A DNA stretch of 64,000 nucleotides from Paenibacillus glycanilyticus NBRC 16618 (GCF_004000805.1 NZ_BILY01000008.1:1-64000); one strand, 5' to 3'; shown: positions 1 through 8,593, numbered from the stretch's first letter. The notes: generated by a model from the sequence alone, not told the origin. Translations and numbers: made by a program.

Positions 1-96
1 TGTTGGCGTTGGTGTTGGTGTTGGTGTTGGTGTTGGTGTTGGTGTTGGTGTTGGCGTTGGCGTTGGTGTTGGTGTTGGTGTTGGCGTTGGTGTCGG
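1..96. repeat. Hexanucleotide repeat encoding a Thr-Pro linker
   Basis: About sixteen near-perfect copies of ttggtg (variant ttggcg), in frame as alternating Thr and Pro codons of the partial secreted protein. Such PT linkers join modules in extracellular glycosidases. The repeat reaches the window edge, so copy number is unknown and is likely to vary between strains. Confidence 0.9.
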
Positions 97-1011
97 CGAG
101 CTGGACGCTGTTACTGTGATCTCGTCGATGTTAATGTTCGCGGAGTCCCCGGCATCGTATTTGTAGGTTATCGTATTATTGCCTGCATTTAGCGTAAGCG
201 TCTCTACCTTGGTTCCCCAAGTATCCCAATTCGCCAGATTTGGCAGCGTTGTTTGACGAATCTTTGTGCCATTGACGTAAATGCTGACGGTTCTCGAAGC
301 TCCGTTGGCATTGGCGTATTTCAAAGCGACGTCATAACTACCGGCGGAAGCTACGTTTGCGGTAAAAGCAGCCGATGCCCCTTGCGTCCAGTATCCGTCA
401 ACGAAGCCGGTACCGGAGAAGCCCGTATGATCGGTATTTACCTTGGCCCCGCCCGACAAAACGGCGGATTCCGCTTGATATGTACCGGGTGCTGCCGGAG
501 TGCTCGCTCCATAAATTTCGAACTCGGATAACTGGGCTGCCGGCCATCCGGTATTTGCCGTAACATTCAGACGGACGTAACGGGTGCTTGCCGCGGCAAA
601 GTTGATCGTAACCGTGTTGTTCTGAACGGCCGGATCAAACGCGTAATTGGCGGAAGCAACAATGTTCGAAAACGTCGAGCCGTCCGCGCTTCCTTGGACT
701 GCCAGGGTTTGCGTCCGCGCTCCCCAGCCAGCGGGCAGCTTCAGTACAATCTGATCGATGCTTGCAACGGCACCTAGATCAACCTGAATCCATTGCGGGA
801 ACGCGTTATTCGCGCTTTCCCAATAAGTAGCCTGATTACTGTCTTTCACGTTGCTTGGCGTGTACGTTTGCGATTGTCCGCTTGCCGTAATGGTCTTGCC
901 AAGGGTTAGATTCGTTCCTCCCGCAGCGGATACGGGTTCTCCAATGGATGCTAACAGGCTTGTGATCAGCAGCGTAGCAATTAACAGCCACGCGATATGC
1001 TTGTTGCGCAT
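1..1011 (-). CDS. Secreted carbohydrate-binding protein, partial (runs off left edge)
   Basis: Only the N-terminal 337 codons are in the window; the frame is open to the edge. The start is ATG at 1011, with AGGAGGAAT just upstream. Residues 1-30 are a signal peptide (MRNKHIAWLLIATLLITSLL, then a cleavage region near VSAAG). About 35-165 resembles an F5/8 type C (discoidin, CBM32-like) domain: it contains DSNQATYWES, WIQVDLG and TRYVRLNVTAN. About 172-300 resembles a CBM6/CBM35-type beta-sandwich (YQAESAVLSGG, ending NINIDEITVT). A Thr-Pro repeat linker then leads out of the window, so a catalytic or further binding module probably lies beyond. Family knowledge says such proteins are extracellular polysaccharide-active enzymes; the enzyme class cannot be seen here. 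Confidence 0.8.
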   Translation of the reverse strand, partial: MRNKHIAWLLIATLLITSLLASIGEPVSAAGGTNLTLGKTITASGQSQTYTPSNVKDSNQATYWESANNAFPQWIQVDLGAVASIDQIVLKLPAGWGARTQTLAVQGSADGSTFSNIVASANYAFDPAVQNNTVTINFAAASTRYVRLNVTANTGWPAAQLSEFEIYGASTPAAPGTYQAESAVLSGGAKVNTDHTGFSGTGFVDGYWTQGASAAFTANVASAGSYDVALKYANANGASRTVSIYVNGTKIRQTTLPNLANWDTWGTKVETLTLNAGNNTITYKYDAGDSANINIDEITVTASSSPTPTPTPTPTPTPTPTPTPTPTPTPTPTPTPT

Positions 1012-1051
1012 TCTATTCCTCCTCGAATGATAACTCTGATTGGCCTTTCAA

Positions 1052-1067
1052 TTGGAAGCGATTACAA
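1052..1067. promoter_or_regulatory. cre site (CcpA operator)
   Basis: TTGGAAGCGATTACAA fits the Bacillus cre consensus WTGNAARCGNWWWCAW at every position. It lies 41 bases upstream of the start codon at 1011 and downstream of the candidate promoter, a roadblock-type position. Catabolite repression of the partial secreted carbohydrate-active gene is inferred. Confidence 0.7.
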
Positions 1068-1107
1068 GTTGTCCCTTAACGGTCCTCCTTTCATTGGCAT
1101 ATCACTA

Positions 1108-1136
1108 ATTATAGGAAGGATAAGGCTATTGGAATA
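1108..1136 (-). promoter_or_regulatory. Candidate sigma-A promoter for the partial secreted protein
   Basis: The minus strand has a perfect -10 hexamer TATAAT (1108-1113). A weak -35-like TTATTC lies about 18 bases further upstream. The cre site lies roughly 35-50 bases downstream of the expected start of transcription. Confidence 0.4.
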
Positions 1137-1206
1137 AGATGCAAATCTACGGAAAATGTATGTAATTCCAAGATAATCAAGCCGGATGTTCGGGAATGCG
1201 GAGCAA

Positions 1207-1242
1207 CAAAAAAAGCAGTGCATCCATTCGGGACACACTGCT
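1207..1242 (-). terminator. Rho-independent terminator of the amidohydrolase/ABC operon
   Basis: On the minus strand AGCAGTG pairs with CACTGCT, with an inner TCC/GGA pairing, and is followed by seven T residues. It sits 17 bases beyond the stop codon at 1259. Confidence 0.75.
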
Positions 1243-1258
1243 CTGCTTATCACAATGA

Positions 1259-2464
1259 TTAAGCTAATACGATTTGATCGTGTCTAACGCTTACGTGCCA
1301 ACGGCCGCCTACCAGCATCCCTCCGGAAAAGACTGCTTCGCGGGGAGGTACAGCCGCGATAGCATGCCGGGCATTTAAGGCATTAACCAAAGAAAAGCTT
1401 GCGCGGTCTCCAACCTTCGGAAGAAGCGAATCCGATGAGATAAGAGGATAGGTTTGCAGTAGCTGATCGTCCGTAATCCAGCCGAATTTTTCAGCCAGCC
1501 TTGAGCCGCGCGCAAGCAAATCTCCGTTGCCGAACGGACTCCACGCATCCAGAATATTGTCCGAACCGACATGAACCCGAACCCCTTCCTGAAGCAGCTG
1601 ATCTACCCGCGGCATAGGACGGTCGATAGGAACGCTGGTCATAATCGCAACTTGGCTTGCGCTAAGCTTTTGCGCCAGCTCTCGGGATTCGGCTTCACTG
1701 ACCTGCCCGAGACAATAGGCGTGGCTGACAGCCGTACGACCGCTTTGGCTTGCCTCCAAGGTCAAGTCAGCGAATCGGCTAATCGTATAGGTTCCCAGAT
1801 GCCCGGGGTCATGCAGATGCAGATCTACGCCGGCATTAAACTCCGTGCCGAGCTCGAACATCGCTTCCAGGCTCGCGTCAACCTGTCCGTCCAGCCCGGC
1901 CGGATCAACTCCTCCTACGTAATCCGCTCCTGCCCGAAGCGCTTCTTTCATAATCGATATGGATTGGGACCGCAGCAGGCCCTGTTGCGGAAAAGCTACA
2001 ATCTCGATAGCCATCCGCCCTCTAAAATGCTCTCTGACCTCCAGGAGATCCTCCAAATGAGAAAGTCCAAGCTTGGGATCAACATCCACATGCGTCCGAA
2101 TCGCCGTTGTCCCATTCATCAGCAGAAGCTGCAGCAGCCGGTGCGCTCTTTCCGCAGCACGCGTTGGCAGTGCTTCCAGCATGCGAGTTTCGAACTCTAG
2201 CTGCCCGGGTAACGTAACAAAAGGCTGCAGCGGCTTCCACGGCTCTCCGAGAAAATGTTTGTCCAGATGGATATGCATATCGGACAAGGCCGGCAGGTAG
2301 AGCAGCCCGTCAGCATCCCAGACTCGCGCGAAGTCCGCTGCGGACGGCATCGTTTTACCGCTGGCTTCAATCTCTGCCACGCAGCCTGTCGTCAGGTCCA
2401 GAGTCAAGTCATACAACCGGTCTTCGATCTTTACGTTTCGCACTATCGTTTTATTCGCTTCCAT
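1259..2464 (-). CDS. Cytosine-deaminase-like amidohydrolase, last gene of the importer operon
   Basis: Metal-dependent amidohydrolase of the cytosine deaminase clade (COG0402-type TIM barrel), 401 residues. Visible motifs in order: HIHLDK (metal ligands, about 64-69), HVDVDP, VAFPQQG, DLHLHDPGH, SHAYCLG and GSDNILDAWSPFG, whose Asp is the usual fourth metal ligand. This clade hydrolyses C-N bonds of pyrimidine or triazine-type rings; the substrate here is not evident. The ATG at 2464 is preferred over the GTG one codon earlier because AAGGTGA sits six bases upstream. The gene follows livF by about 30 bases and ends at a terminator. It resembles the amidohydrolase at the head of the operon, so the two may act on successive intermediates. 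Confidence 0.8.
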   Translation of the reverse strand: MEANKTIVRNVKIEDRLYDLTLDLTTGCVAEIEASGKTMPSAADFARVWDADGLLYLPALSDMHIHLDKHFLGEPWKPLQPFVTLPGQLEFETRMLEALPTRAAERAHRLLQLLLMNGTTAIRTHVDVDPKLGLSHLEDLLEVREHFRGRMAIEIVAFPQQGLLRSQSISIMKEALRAGADYVGGVDPAGLDGQVDASLEAMFELGTEFNAGVDLHLHDPGHLGTYTISRFADLTLEASQSGRTAVSHAYCLGQVSEAESRELAQKLSASQVAIMTSVPIDRPMPRVDQLLQEGVRVHVGSDNILDAWSPFGNGDLLARGSRLAEKFGWITDDQLLQTYPLISSDSLLPKVGDRASFSLVNALNARHAIAAVPPREAVFSGGMLVGGRWHVSVRHDQIVLA

Positions 2465-2494
2465 CACTGATCACCTTCATCCCTCTCTGGTTGG

Positions 2495-3211
2495 CTAATG
2501 GGCTCCCAAATAAGCTTCAACCATCCGCTCATCCCGGAGCAGCTCGTCGGAATCCCCGTGCATCGCGACCGAGCCTTTATCGATCACGTATCCTCTGCTT
2601 GCTAGATTAAGAGCTTTGTGAGCCATCTGCTCGACAAGCAGAATCGATGTCCCTTCCTTCGATAAACCGTAGATCGCTTCAAAAATTTCGTTTACGATAA
2701 TCGGAGCAAGACCAAGCGAAGGCTCGTCGAGCAGCAGCAGCTTGGGCCTGCTGATCATCGCTCTCGCCAGAACCAGCATCTGCTGCTCCCCGCCGCTTAA
2801 GGTGTAAGCAAGCTGCGTCCGCCGCTCATACAGCTTCGGGAACCGGTCAAATAATGGCTCCAGCTCCTTGTTGAACTGCTCCTTTCGGACTGAGCCAATC
2901 CGTCGCTTTAAGCCCATCCGCATATTTTCTAGCACCGATAACGTACCGAACACTTCCCTCCCCTCCGGGACAAGCGACACCCCAAGGTTTGCGGTCCGGT
3001 TGGCCGGCATCGCGGTAATGTCCTTCCCCTCCAGCAGCACCTTGCCGGAATGCGGCTTCACAAGCCCTAAAATGGTTTGCATAAGCGTTGTCTTGCCGGC
3101 GCCGTTCGAGCCGATAATGGCTACAATCTCGCCTTTCTCCACCTCGATATCCACGCCCTTTAACGCTTCAACCGGACCATACCTGACGGATAAGCCATTA
3201 ACGCTCAGCAT
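2495..3211 (-). CDS. livF: Branched-chain amino acid-type ABC transporter ATPase, LivF family
   Basis: ATP-binding subunit of a HAAT-family importer, 238 residues from the ATG at 3211. That start is preferred over an upstream TTG because GGAGG lies nine bases before it and the length then matches LivF. Walker A is GSNGAGKTT, the signature is LSGGEQQML, Walker B is LLLLDEPSLGLA, and the H-loop region reads LLVEQM. It overlaps the livM-livG fusion by 14 bases, so translation is probably coupled. With the fused LivG half it would form the ATPase pair on the cytoplasmic face. The neighbours suggest that the cargo is a nitrogen compound other than leucine, isoleucine or valine. Confidence 0.88.
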   Translation of the reverse strand: MLSVNGLSVRYGPVEALKGVDIEVEKGEIVAIIGSNGAGKTTLMQTILGLVKPHSGKVLLEGKDITAMPANRTANLGVSLVPEGREVFGTLSVLENMRMGLKRRIGSVRKEQFNKELEPLFDRFPKLYERRTQLAYTLSGGEQQMLVLARAMISRPKLLLLDEPSLGLAPIIVNEIFEAIYGLSKEGTSILLVEQMAHKALNLASRGYVIDKGSVAMHGDSDELLRDERMVEAYLGAH

Positions 3212-5024
3212 CCGCAGCAACCTCCTCTTTGCCTAAATACGCCTGTATGACCCGCGGATCGCTCAGCAGCTGGGCAGGGTTACCCGTCCCAATGACTTTG
3301 CCGAAATCCAGAACAGTGACGGTATCGGATACGCGCTGAACAAAATCCATATGATGCTCGATCAGCACGATCGTGAGGCCATAACCGACAAGCCTCTGAA
3401 GAAGCTCCTCCAGCTGCTTGATTTCGGCTGCCGTCATGCCGGCCGCCGGCTCGTCGAGCAGCAATACGCTTGGCTCCGTCGCAAGCGCCCTTGCAATCTC
3501 CACCATTCGCTGATGACCGTAAGGCAATTGGCTGGCGGACATATGCCGGTTCCCGTCGTAACCAATCAGATCAAGCAACCGATGCGCCTTCTCCTGCAAT
3601 TCCGCTTCCCTGCGGCGTTGTCCCGGTGTTCGAAGGAAAGCCGCTCCAAGCCCTGTCCTCGCCTTTACGGTCATTCCGGTCATGACATTTTCAAGAACGG
3701 TCAGTTCTTTAAACAGCCTGGAATGCTGGAAGGTTCGGGCAATACCTAATCCGGATACCGACGACAGCGAACCGGAGAGAGAAGCTCCATGCAGCTCCAT
3801 TGCCCCTTGTTCCGGCGTATACAAGCCGGAGATTACATTAAGGAGAGTCGTTTTCCCGGCACCGTTGGGTCCAACAAGGGAATGAATCGTGCCGGCTTTA
3901 ATCTCAACCGAAACTTCTTTTAAGGCCTGTAGACCGCCGAACGACTTATTAATGCCCTCTAGGCGAAGTGCGGCAGCAGGAAATCCGCCCTTTTTCCTAT
4001 CGTTCGCGAACAGTAAGCCATGATCAGCCTTACCGCCGCTGCGATCCGCTTCCTGTGAACGCAGCTTTAAGCCAAACCGCGCTTCCAGCCAATCATTCAT
4101 CGTTCCCATAATCCCTTTCGGGAGAAAATAAAGAACCGCGAACATGATCGTCCCGTACAGCGCCATACGCAGCTTCTCCATCTCCAGCACTTCAGGCAGG
4201 AAGACCAGTATAACTGCGCCGATGATGGGCCCAAGCAATCGTCCGGAGCCGCCTAAGATTACGATAAGCACAAGCTGAACCGAGGCCTGGAAATGATACG
4301 TATCCGGACTGATAAAGCTGTTCGTATGGGCATACAGCGTACCGGCAAGACCCGCTAGAACGGCGCTGACCGCAAATCCGACGTATTGCGGCTTAAACTT
4401 TCGAATACCCAAGGAAGCAGCGGCTATCTCGTTTTCCTTCGTGGCGATCATGGATCTCCCCCAAGCCGATCGCCGTATATTGTAGGCAAGGACAAGAGCC
4501 CCAATAGCAACCGCCGCTACGAGCAGATACATGCTCTGCAGATCAAAGGCATAACCGCCAAGCTTTGGCTTAGGAATGCCCGATATGCCAAGCGGCCCGC
4601 CGGTAACCCCATCCCACCTGATCAACGCTTCATGCACAACTACCCCGAAGGCGATCGTAATCATGGAGAGATACACGCCGCCCGCTTTAATCGTAGGAAT
4701 GGCTATCAGGCTGCCGATAATCAGAGAAACCGCAATGCCGGCAAGCGCGGACAGCCAGAAGTTCAATCCGTAATGCGTGCTGGCATATGCCGAGGTATAC
4801 GCTCCCGCAGCCATCAATCCGGCATGGCCGATGGAGACAATCCCGCAATAGCCGACCAGAATATTCATGCCTACACATGCAATCACATAAATGCCGATTG
4901 TAAAAAGCAAGTTCAGCATATAGGCATCAGCCGTCCATGAAGCGGAAGCAATCGCCGCTGCGGCAAGCAGTCCGCCCCATAGAGCTGACCTGCGGAAGAT
5001 TATATTTTTCCAGGTATCATTCAT
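3198..5024 (-). CDS. Fused ABC permease-ATPase (LivM-LivG)
   Basis: 608-residue fusion. Residues 1-about 315 form a LivM-type permease with repeated hydrophobic helices and the BPD_transp_2 signature region GYCGIVSIGHAGLMAAGAYT. A hydrophilic linker at about 316-345 leads to a LivG-type ATPase: Walker A GPNGAGKTT, Q-loop region RTFQHSRLF, Walker B SVLLLDEPAAGM, H-loop IEHHMDFV. LivM and LivG are usually separate proteins of about 320 and 255 residues. The frame is continuous with no sign of an assembly error, and such fusions are known in HAAT transporters. AGGGGGA precedes the ATG at 5024. The gene sits 28 bases after livH and overlaps livF. Confidence 0.88.
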   Translation of the reverse strand: MNDTWKNIIFRRSALWGGLLAAAAIASASWTADAYMLNLLFTIGIYVIACVGMNILVGYCGIVSIGHAGLMAAGAYTSAYASTHYGLNFWLSALAGIAVSLIIGSLIAIPTIKAGGVYLSMITIAFGVVVHEALIRWDGVTGGPLGISGIPKPKLGGYAFDLQSMYLLVAAVAIGALVLAYNIRRSAWGRSMIATKENEIAAASLGIRKFKPQYVGFAVSAVLAGLAGTLYAHTNSFISPDTYHFQASVQLVLIVILGGSGRLLGPIIGAVILVFLPEVLEMEKLRMALYGTIMFAVLYFLPKGIMGTMNDWLEARFGLKLRSQEADRSGGKADHGLLFANDRKKGGFPAAALRLEGINKSFGGLQALKEVSVEIKAGTIHSLVGPNGAGKTTLLNVISGLYTPEQGAMELHGASLSGSLSSVSGLGIARTFQHSRLFKELTVLENVMTGMTVKARTGLGAAFLRTPGQRRREAELQEKAHRLLDLIGYDGNRHMSASQLPYGHQRMVEIARALATEPSVLLLDEPAAGMTAAEIKQLEELLQRLVGYGLTIVLIEHHMDFVQRVSDTVTVLDFGKVIGTGNPAQLLSDPRVIQAYLGKEEVAADAER

Positions 5025-5052
5025 TTCCGCTTCCCCCTAAGCAAGTCTAACC

Positions 5053-5934
5053 CTATACCTTGACGACTGTTTTCCTGACGTTAAACAGCCCCATCGGCTT
5101 CCAATACAACACGAGAATAACAATGCCGTACACGAACATCTCCCGGAATGCGGTCGAGATATATTGACCGATAAACACCTCGGCGACGCCAAGCAGCAGC
5201 CCCGTGCCTACGATTCCCTTGGGATTATTAACGCCGGCCAGAATGGCCACGGAGATGGCTTTTAGACCTAGCGGCAAGCCTACATCGACGGATACGGCAT
5301 AGTTCGTAGACATTAAAGCCCCGCCAATCCCCGCGAGCAATCCGCTTAATACGTAAGCAACGGCCACGACACGCCCGCTGCTAATGCCCATCATCTCAAC
5401 GGCTGTCCGGTTATCCGCCGTTGCGCGCAGCCACAAGCCCCAATGCGATTTTTGATAAAACAGGATTAACAACGCGAGCAGCACGCCAACGATAGGGAAG
5501 AAAATAAATTCCTTCCAATAGATGCCGGCATCCATAATGCGAAGCATTCCGCTGCCTGCCGGAGAAGGGACAACCCCTTCATCCGGACCATTGAAATAGA
5601 GGGCAACGTCTTGGATAATAATGCCGACCGCGATTGTGCTGAGTACCCATTCAATCGAATTCGCACCCTTATCGAACTTGCGTATGGCCAGCCTCTCGAT
5701 CACGAGATTGAGCAATGCTACCAGCAGGATTGAAGCAGCAAACGCGAGAGGAAACGGCAGCCCCGCATGCTCGGAGAAACCAAACAGCAGGACTCCTCCT
5801 ACCATGACGAGCTGCCCTTGCGACATATTGAGAGTACCGTTTACGACATAGGTTAAGCTGTAGCCGAGAGCGATAACGGCATAGAGGCAGCCGACCGCAA
5901 GACCACTGATGATTAATTGCAAGATAAGCGACAT
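5053..5934 (-). CDS. livH: Branched-chain amino acid-type ABC permease, LivH family
   Basis: Hydrophobic membrane subunit of about 293 residues beginning MSLILQLIISGLAVGCLYAV. The frame opens earlier, but the ATG at 5934 is chosen because AGAGGG stands just upstream and the protein then begins with the first membrane helix. The region GYSLTYVVNGTLNMSQGQ matches the conserved LivH N-terminal segment. It partners the LivM half of the downstream fusion to form the channel. It lies 23 bases after the binding-protein gene. Confidence 0.88.
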   Translation of the reverse strand: MSLILQLIISGLAVGCLYAVIALGYSLTYVVNGTLNMSQGQLVMVGGVLLFGFSEHAGLPFPLAFAASILLVALLNLVIERLAIRKFDKGANSIEWVLSTIAVGIIIQDVALYFNGPDEGVVPSPAGSGMLRIMDAGIYWKEFIFFPIVGVLLALLILFYQKSHWGLWLRATADNRTAVEMMGISSGRVVAVAYVLSGLLAGIGGALMSTNYAVSVDVGLPLGLKAISVAILAGVNNPKGIVGTGLLLGVAEVFIGQYISTAFREMFVYGIVILVLYWKPMGLFNVRKTVVKV

Positions 5935-5957
5935 GCTGATCCCTCTTTTCCGCTCTG

Positions 5958-7172
5958 TTACTGTTTGTCGGATACGACAAGCTTGCCGTCCTTCCACACG
6001 GACATCAAATACGAATGAACGTCAATTGCATCATGGTTGTCTTTCGTGAACGCCTGATCCCAATCCTTGATAACCCCGCTGTATTGACCAAGATTGGTTT
6101 CCAGCGTGTTTTTGACCGCCTCGCGGTCTTTCTTCAGATTGCCCGTCAGCTCCGTGCGTTCAATGGCCTGGAACAGCATCATCGCGCCGTCATAGCCTTG
6201 CGCCGCGGAAGCAAACGTCGTTGGAATATGGCCGAATTTCGCCGTAAAATCCTTCAGGAATGCCGCCGCAGGCTCCCGGGTCTGATCAACGTTAAAGTTG
6301 GCTGTCTGAATCGCGTAAGTTCCTTCCGCCAGCTGCTGGCCTACCTCCTGCACGCCTTTGTTGGCCATGCCGTTCTCGCCAACGATCGGAACCTTCCAGC
6401 CGAGCTTATCCATCGCTTGAAGCACATAGCCATTGCCGGCTCCTTGCCCGAACAGGTAGATCACTTCGGCTCCCGCTTCCTTCGCGTGATTGACCTGCGC
6501 GGTCATATCTTTATCCTTGGCATTGTCGAACGACTCCACGGCTACCGGCTTCAATCCCTTTTCCTCAAGCGCTTTTGTCATCGCCGCAGCGGCGCCTTTG
6601 CCGTAACCGCCATTCTCATGAAGAATCGCGATTTTGTCGGTAGCAAAATATTTATTAATGAATTGCAAAGCGTATTGCGCGGTAATGTTCGCGTTCATCC
6701 GTACGCCAAAGGTCCAAGGCATGCCGCTTTCTACCGATGCGGGAACATTGGAGGTGGCTACGACAAACGGAAATTTCTCCTCCATAATAATGGGGGATTG
6801 CGCCAGCATAACGGTGCTGTAGAAGCCCCCAACTGCTCCAAGCACGCCTTCCTTCTGCCCAAAATCCCTAATAATGCTGATGCCTCGCGTAGGATTCTGC
6901 TCGGTGTCGCGAACGACCAGCTCAACGGTTCGGCCATGCAAGCCGCCTTTGGCGTTAATCTGATCAACGGCGATTTGAACCCCCTGGTACAAATTAATCG
7001 AGTTCATGGCGTTATCGCCCGTCGCTTCCGTAGACATGCCGATCAGAATCGGTTTATCGCTTTTGTTGCCATCGCCCGAAGCCGCTTTGTTGCCGCCGCA
7101 GCCCGCGAGCACCAGTACCATAACCGCCATCCATGCCGCACACCATACTTTCAGGCTATAACGTTTACTCAT
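5958..7172 (-). CDS. ABC transporter substrate-binding lipoprotein, LivJ/LivK type
   Basis: Periplasmic-binding-fold type I protein of 404 residues. A lipoprotein signal peptide ends in the lipobox LVLAGC with Cys at 25, so the protein should be tethered to the outer face of the membrane. The mature part has the Peripla_BP_6 pattern: IGMSTEATGDNA at the start, then GVQIAVDQINAKGG and RDTEQNP. A strong GAGGAGAGG precedes the ATG at 7172. It lies between the upstream amidohydrolase (15-base gap) and livH, so it most likely captures the substrate of those amidohydrolases. This protein class binds amino acids, urea, amides and similar small polar compounds; the ligand cannot be read from sequence. 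Confidence 0.88.
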   Translation of the reverse strand: MSKRYSLKVWCAAWMAVMVLVLAGCGGNKAASGDGNKSDKPILIGMSTEATGDNAMNSINLYQGVQIAVDQINAKGGLHGRTVELVVRDTEQNPTRGISIIRDFGQKEGVLGAVGGFYSTVMLAQSPIIMEEKFPFVVATSNVPASVESGMPWTFGVRMNANITAQYALQFINKYFATDKIAILHENGGYGKGAAAAMTKALEEKGLKPVAVESFDNAKDKDMTAQVNHAKEAGAEVIYLFGQGAGNGYVLQAMDKLGWKVPIVGENGMANKGVQEVGQQLAEGTYAIQTANFNVDQTREPAAAFLKDFTAKFGHIPTTFASAAQGYDGAMMLFQAIERTELTGNLKKDREAVKNTLETNLGQYSGVIKDWDQAFTKDNHDAIDVHSYLMSVWKDGKLVVSDKQ

Positions 7173-7187
7173 CTATGTTCCTCTCCT

Positions 7188-8432
7188 CTATCTTTCATAA
7201 AATGGACAATCTCTCTCGATTCTTGTATCCGCGACCTTAACGCCTCTTTTCCATACCGTCCTGGTCTCGGACTTATGCAGCAGTACGTCTCTTTCCGTCC
7301 TCTCCCGGAACAACACCATGTCAGCCGGCGCCCCTTCCCGAATCCCGTAGCCCTCGAGGGCTAACACCCGGCTCGCACCTTCCGTAAGCATCCCTAGCAA
7401 GCGGCTCGCATCCCTTTCGCCTCCCAAATAAGCGGTAACCGCAAGCAGCCATGCCGTTTCAAGGGGATCCGCTTTGCCGAACGGAGTGAAGGGATTCTGC
7501 ACGTTGTTCATGCCAATGGCTACATTAACCCCTTTTTCCTGAAGCAGCTTGACGGGCGTCAAACCTCTGCGCGGCTTCTCCTCATCACCCCGTCCATTAA
7601 TATAAAGGTCGGTTGCCGGCAACGTGATGATATGAATGCCCGCTTCGCTCAGCAGCTCTGCTGCCGCTTCCGCCTCCACTCTCGCAAGAGAACCAAGAGA
7701 GGTGACATGCCCGGCGCTGACGCGGCCTTGAAGCCCGTATTGCATGGTCCGCTTGGCAATCTGAACGATCGCGAGATCCTCGGGCTTGTCGGAGAAATCC
7801 GCATGGAAATCCAGCGGCTTGTTATACTTGCCCGCGAGCTCAAACACAAACTTCAAATGTTCGTCCAAGTCCGGATCCTGATACGTAATTCCGCCCACAA
7901 CGTCACAGCCAAGCCGAATAGCTTCTTCCATCAGCTCCGCGGTTCCCGGACTTTTGAATATTCCCTCTTGAGGGAATGCGACCACTTGCAAATCCAGCAG
8001 ATGCCGTACGGATTGCTTCAGCTCGAGCGCCGATTCAATGGCCGACAATCCTAGAATGGGATCAACCTCCGCATGACAACGCATATGGGTTACGCCATTG
8101 CGTACGGCTTCCTTAATCACTTGCAGGGACCGCTCTCTCATATCGCTTCTCGTAAAAATCATTTTCATGTCGGCCGTCATCCTTATCGCTTCCTGAAGCG
8201 ATTCGGCTTCCTTTTCCATCCGGGTCAACAGATACGCTTTTTCCAGATGGATATGCGGTTCTACCAAACCTGGCAGTAGTACGCCGCCTTCCCCATTTAC
8301 AACGGCATTCGCCGTCCATTCCTTTGCAGCCCCGCTGTTCTCCACATAAACGACTTTGCCGTCTGCTACTCCTACATCCTTCAATGGATGATGACCCATT
8401 ACTCTGACATTCGATATGATTTGTTCAAGCAT
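7188..8432 (-). CDS. Cytosine-deaminase-like amidohydrolase, first gene of the importer operon
   Basis: About 414 residues from the ATG at 8432. That start is chosen because GGAGG lies a few bases upstream and the protein then begins at the family N terminus; the 49 upstream codons are not family-like. Motifs: HIHLEK (the second amidohydrolase has HIHLDK), MRCHAEVDP, VAFPQEGIF, DFHADFSD, SAGHVTSLG and IGMNNVQNPFTPFG. In the last motif the usual metal-binding GxDD/GSDN Asp is replaced: the segment reads GMNNVQ. Metal content or chemistry may therefore differ from true cytosine deaminase. The C terminus (APADMVLFRE) is the usual small beta-domain. It leads the operon and is divergent from the PucR-type regulator. 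Confidence 0.78.
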   Translation of the reverse strand: MLEQIISNVRVMGHHPLKDVGVADGKVVYVENSGAAKEWTANAVVNGEGGVLLPGLVEPHIHLEKAYLLTRMEKEAESLQEAIRMTADMKMIFTRSDMRERSLQVIKEAVRNGVTHMRCHAEVDPILGLSAIESALELKQSVRHLLDLQVVAFPQEGIFKSPGTAELMEEAIRLGCDVVGGITYQDPDLDEHLKFVFELAGKYNKPLDFHADFSDKPEDLAIVQIAKRTMQYGLQGRVSAGHVTSLGSLARVEAEAAAELLSEAGIHIITLPATDLYINGRGDEEKPRRGLTPVKLLQEKGVNVAIGMNNVQNPFTPFGKADPLETAWLLAVTAYLGGERDASRLLGMLTEGASRVLALEGYGIREGAPADMVLFRERTERDVLLHKSETRTVWKRGVKVADTRIERDCPFYER

Positions 8433-8528
8433 TGCAGCCCCCTCCATGTCATGTTTCTTGACTTCATTTAAGCTAAATTCAGAATAGCCGTTCCTATACG
8501 GAAAGTCATTGGCTGCATCAACTAAAAA

Positions 8529-8557
8529 ATTATAAGAAAATTGGATGAATGATCCAA
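8529..8557 (-). promoter_or_regulatory. Sigma-A promoter of the amidohydrolase/ABC operon
   Basis: Minus strand: -35 TTGGAT (8552-8557), a 17-base spacer and -10 TATAAT (8529-8534). The start codon at 8432 lies about 90 bases downstream. The -35 and upstream spacer are covered by a palindrome, described separately. Confidence 0.65.
8541..8557. promoter_or_regulatory. Palindromic candidate operator over the -35 element
   Basis: TTGGATGAATGATCCAA is a perfect 6-bp inverted repeat (TTGGAT/ATCCAA) around a 5-bp centre. It covers the -35 hexamer of the operon promoter in the divergent region with the PucR-type gene. Binding by that regulator is inferred from position alone. Confidence 0.5.
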
Positions 8558-8564
8558 ATATTGA

Positions 8565-8593
8565 TTTACACCCGCCCAATTACATGTTACATT
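8565..8593 (+). promoter_or_regulatory. Candidate promoter of the PucR-type regulator
   Basis: Plus strand TTTACA (8565-8570), a 17-base spacer, then TACATT (8588-8593). The TTG start at 8633 is 39 bases further on. It lies back-to-back with the operon promoter, with the palindrome between them. Confidence 0.4.

Noticed and set aside
1-96. Possible CRISPR or satellite array
   Set aside because: The unit is six bases, in frame and codes for Thr-Pro; it is a protein linker.
1062-1253. 63-codon minus-strand ORF upstream of the partial secreted protein
   Set aside because: It covers the terminator, promoter and cre site, has no ribosome site and shows no protein-like pattern.
1571-2200. 209-codon plus-strand ORF inside the last amidohydrolase gene
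   Set aside because: Shadow of the minus-strand enzyme, whose metal-binding motifs are complete.
6015-7364. 449-codon plus-strand ORF
   Set aside because: Lies antisense to the binding-protein gene; arises from codon bias of the real gene, and the translation has no recognisable domain.
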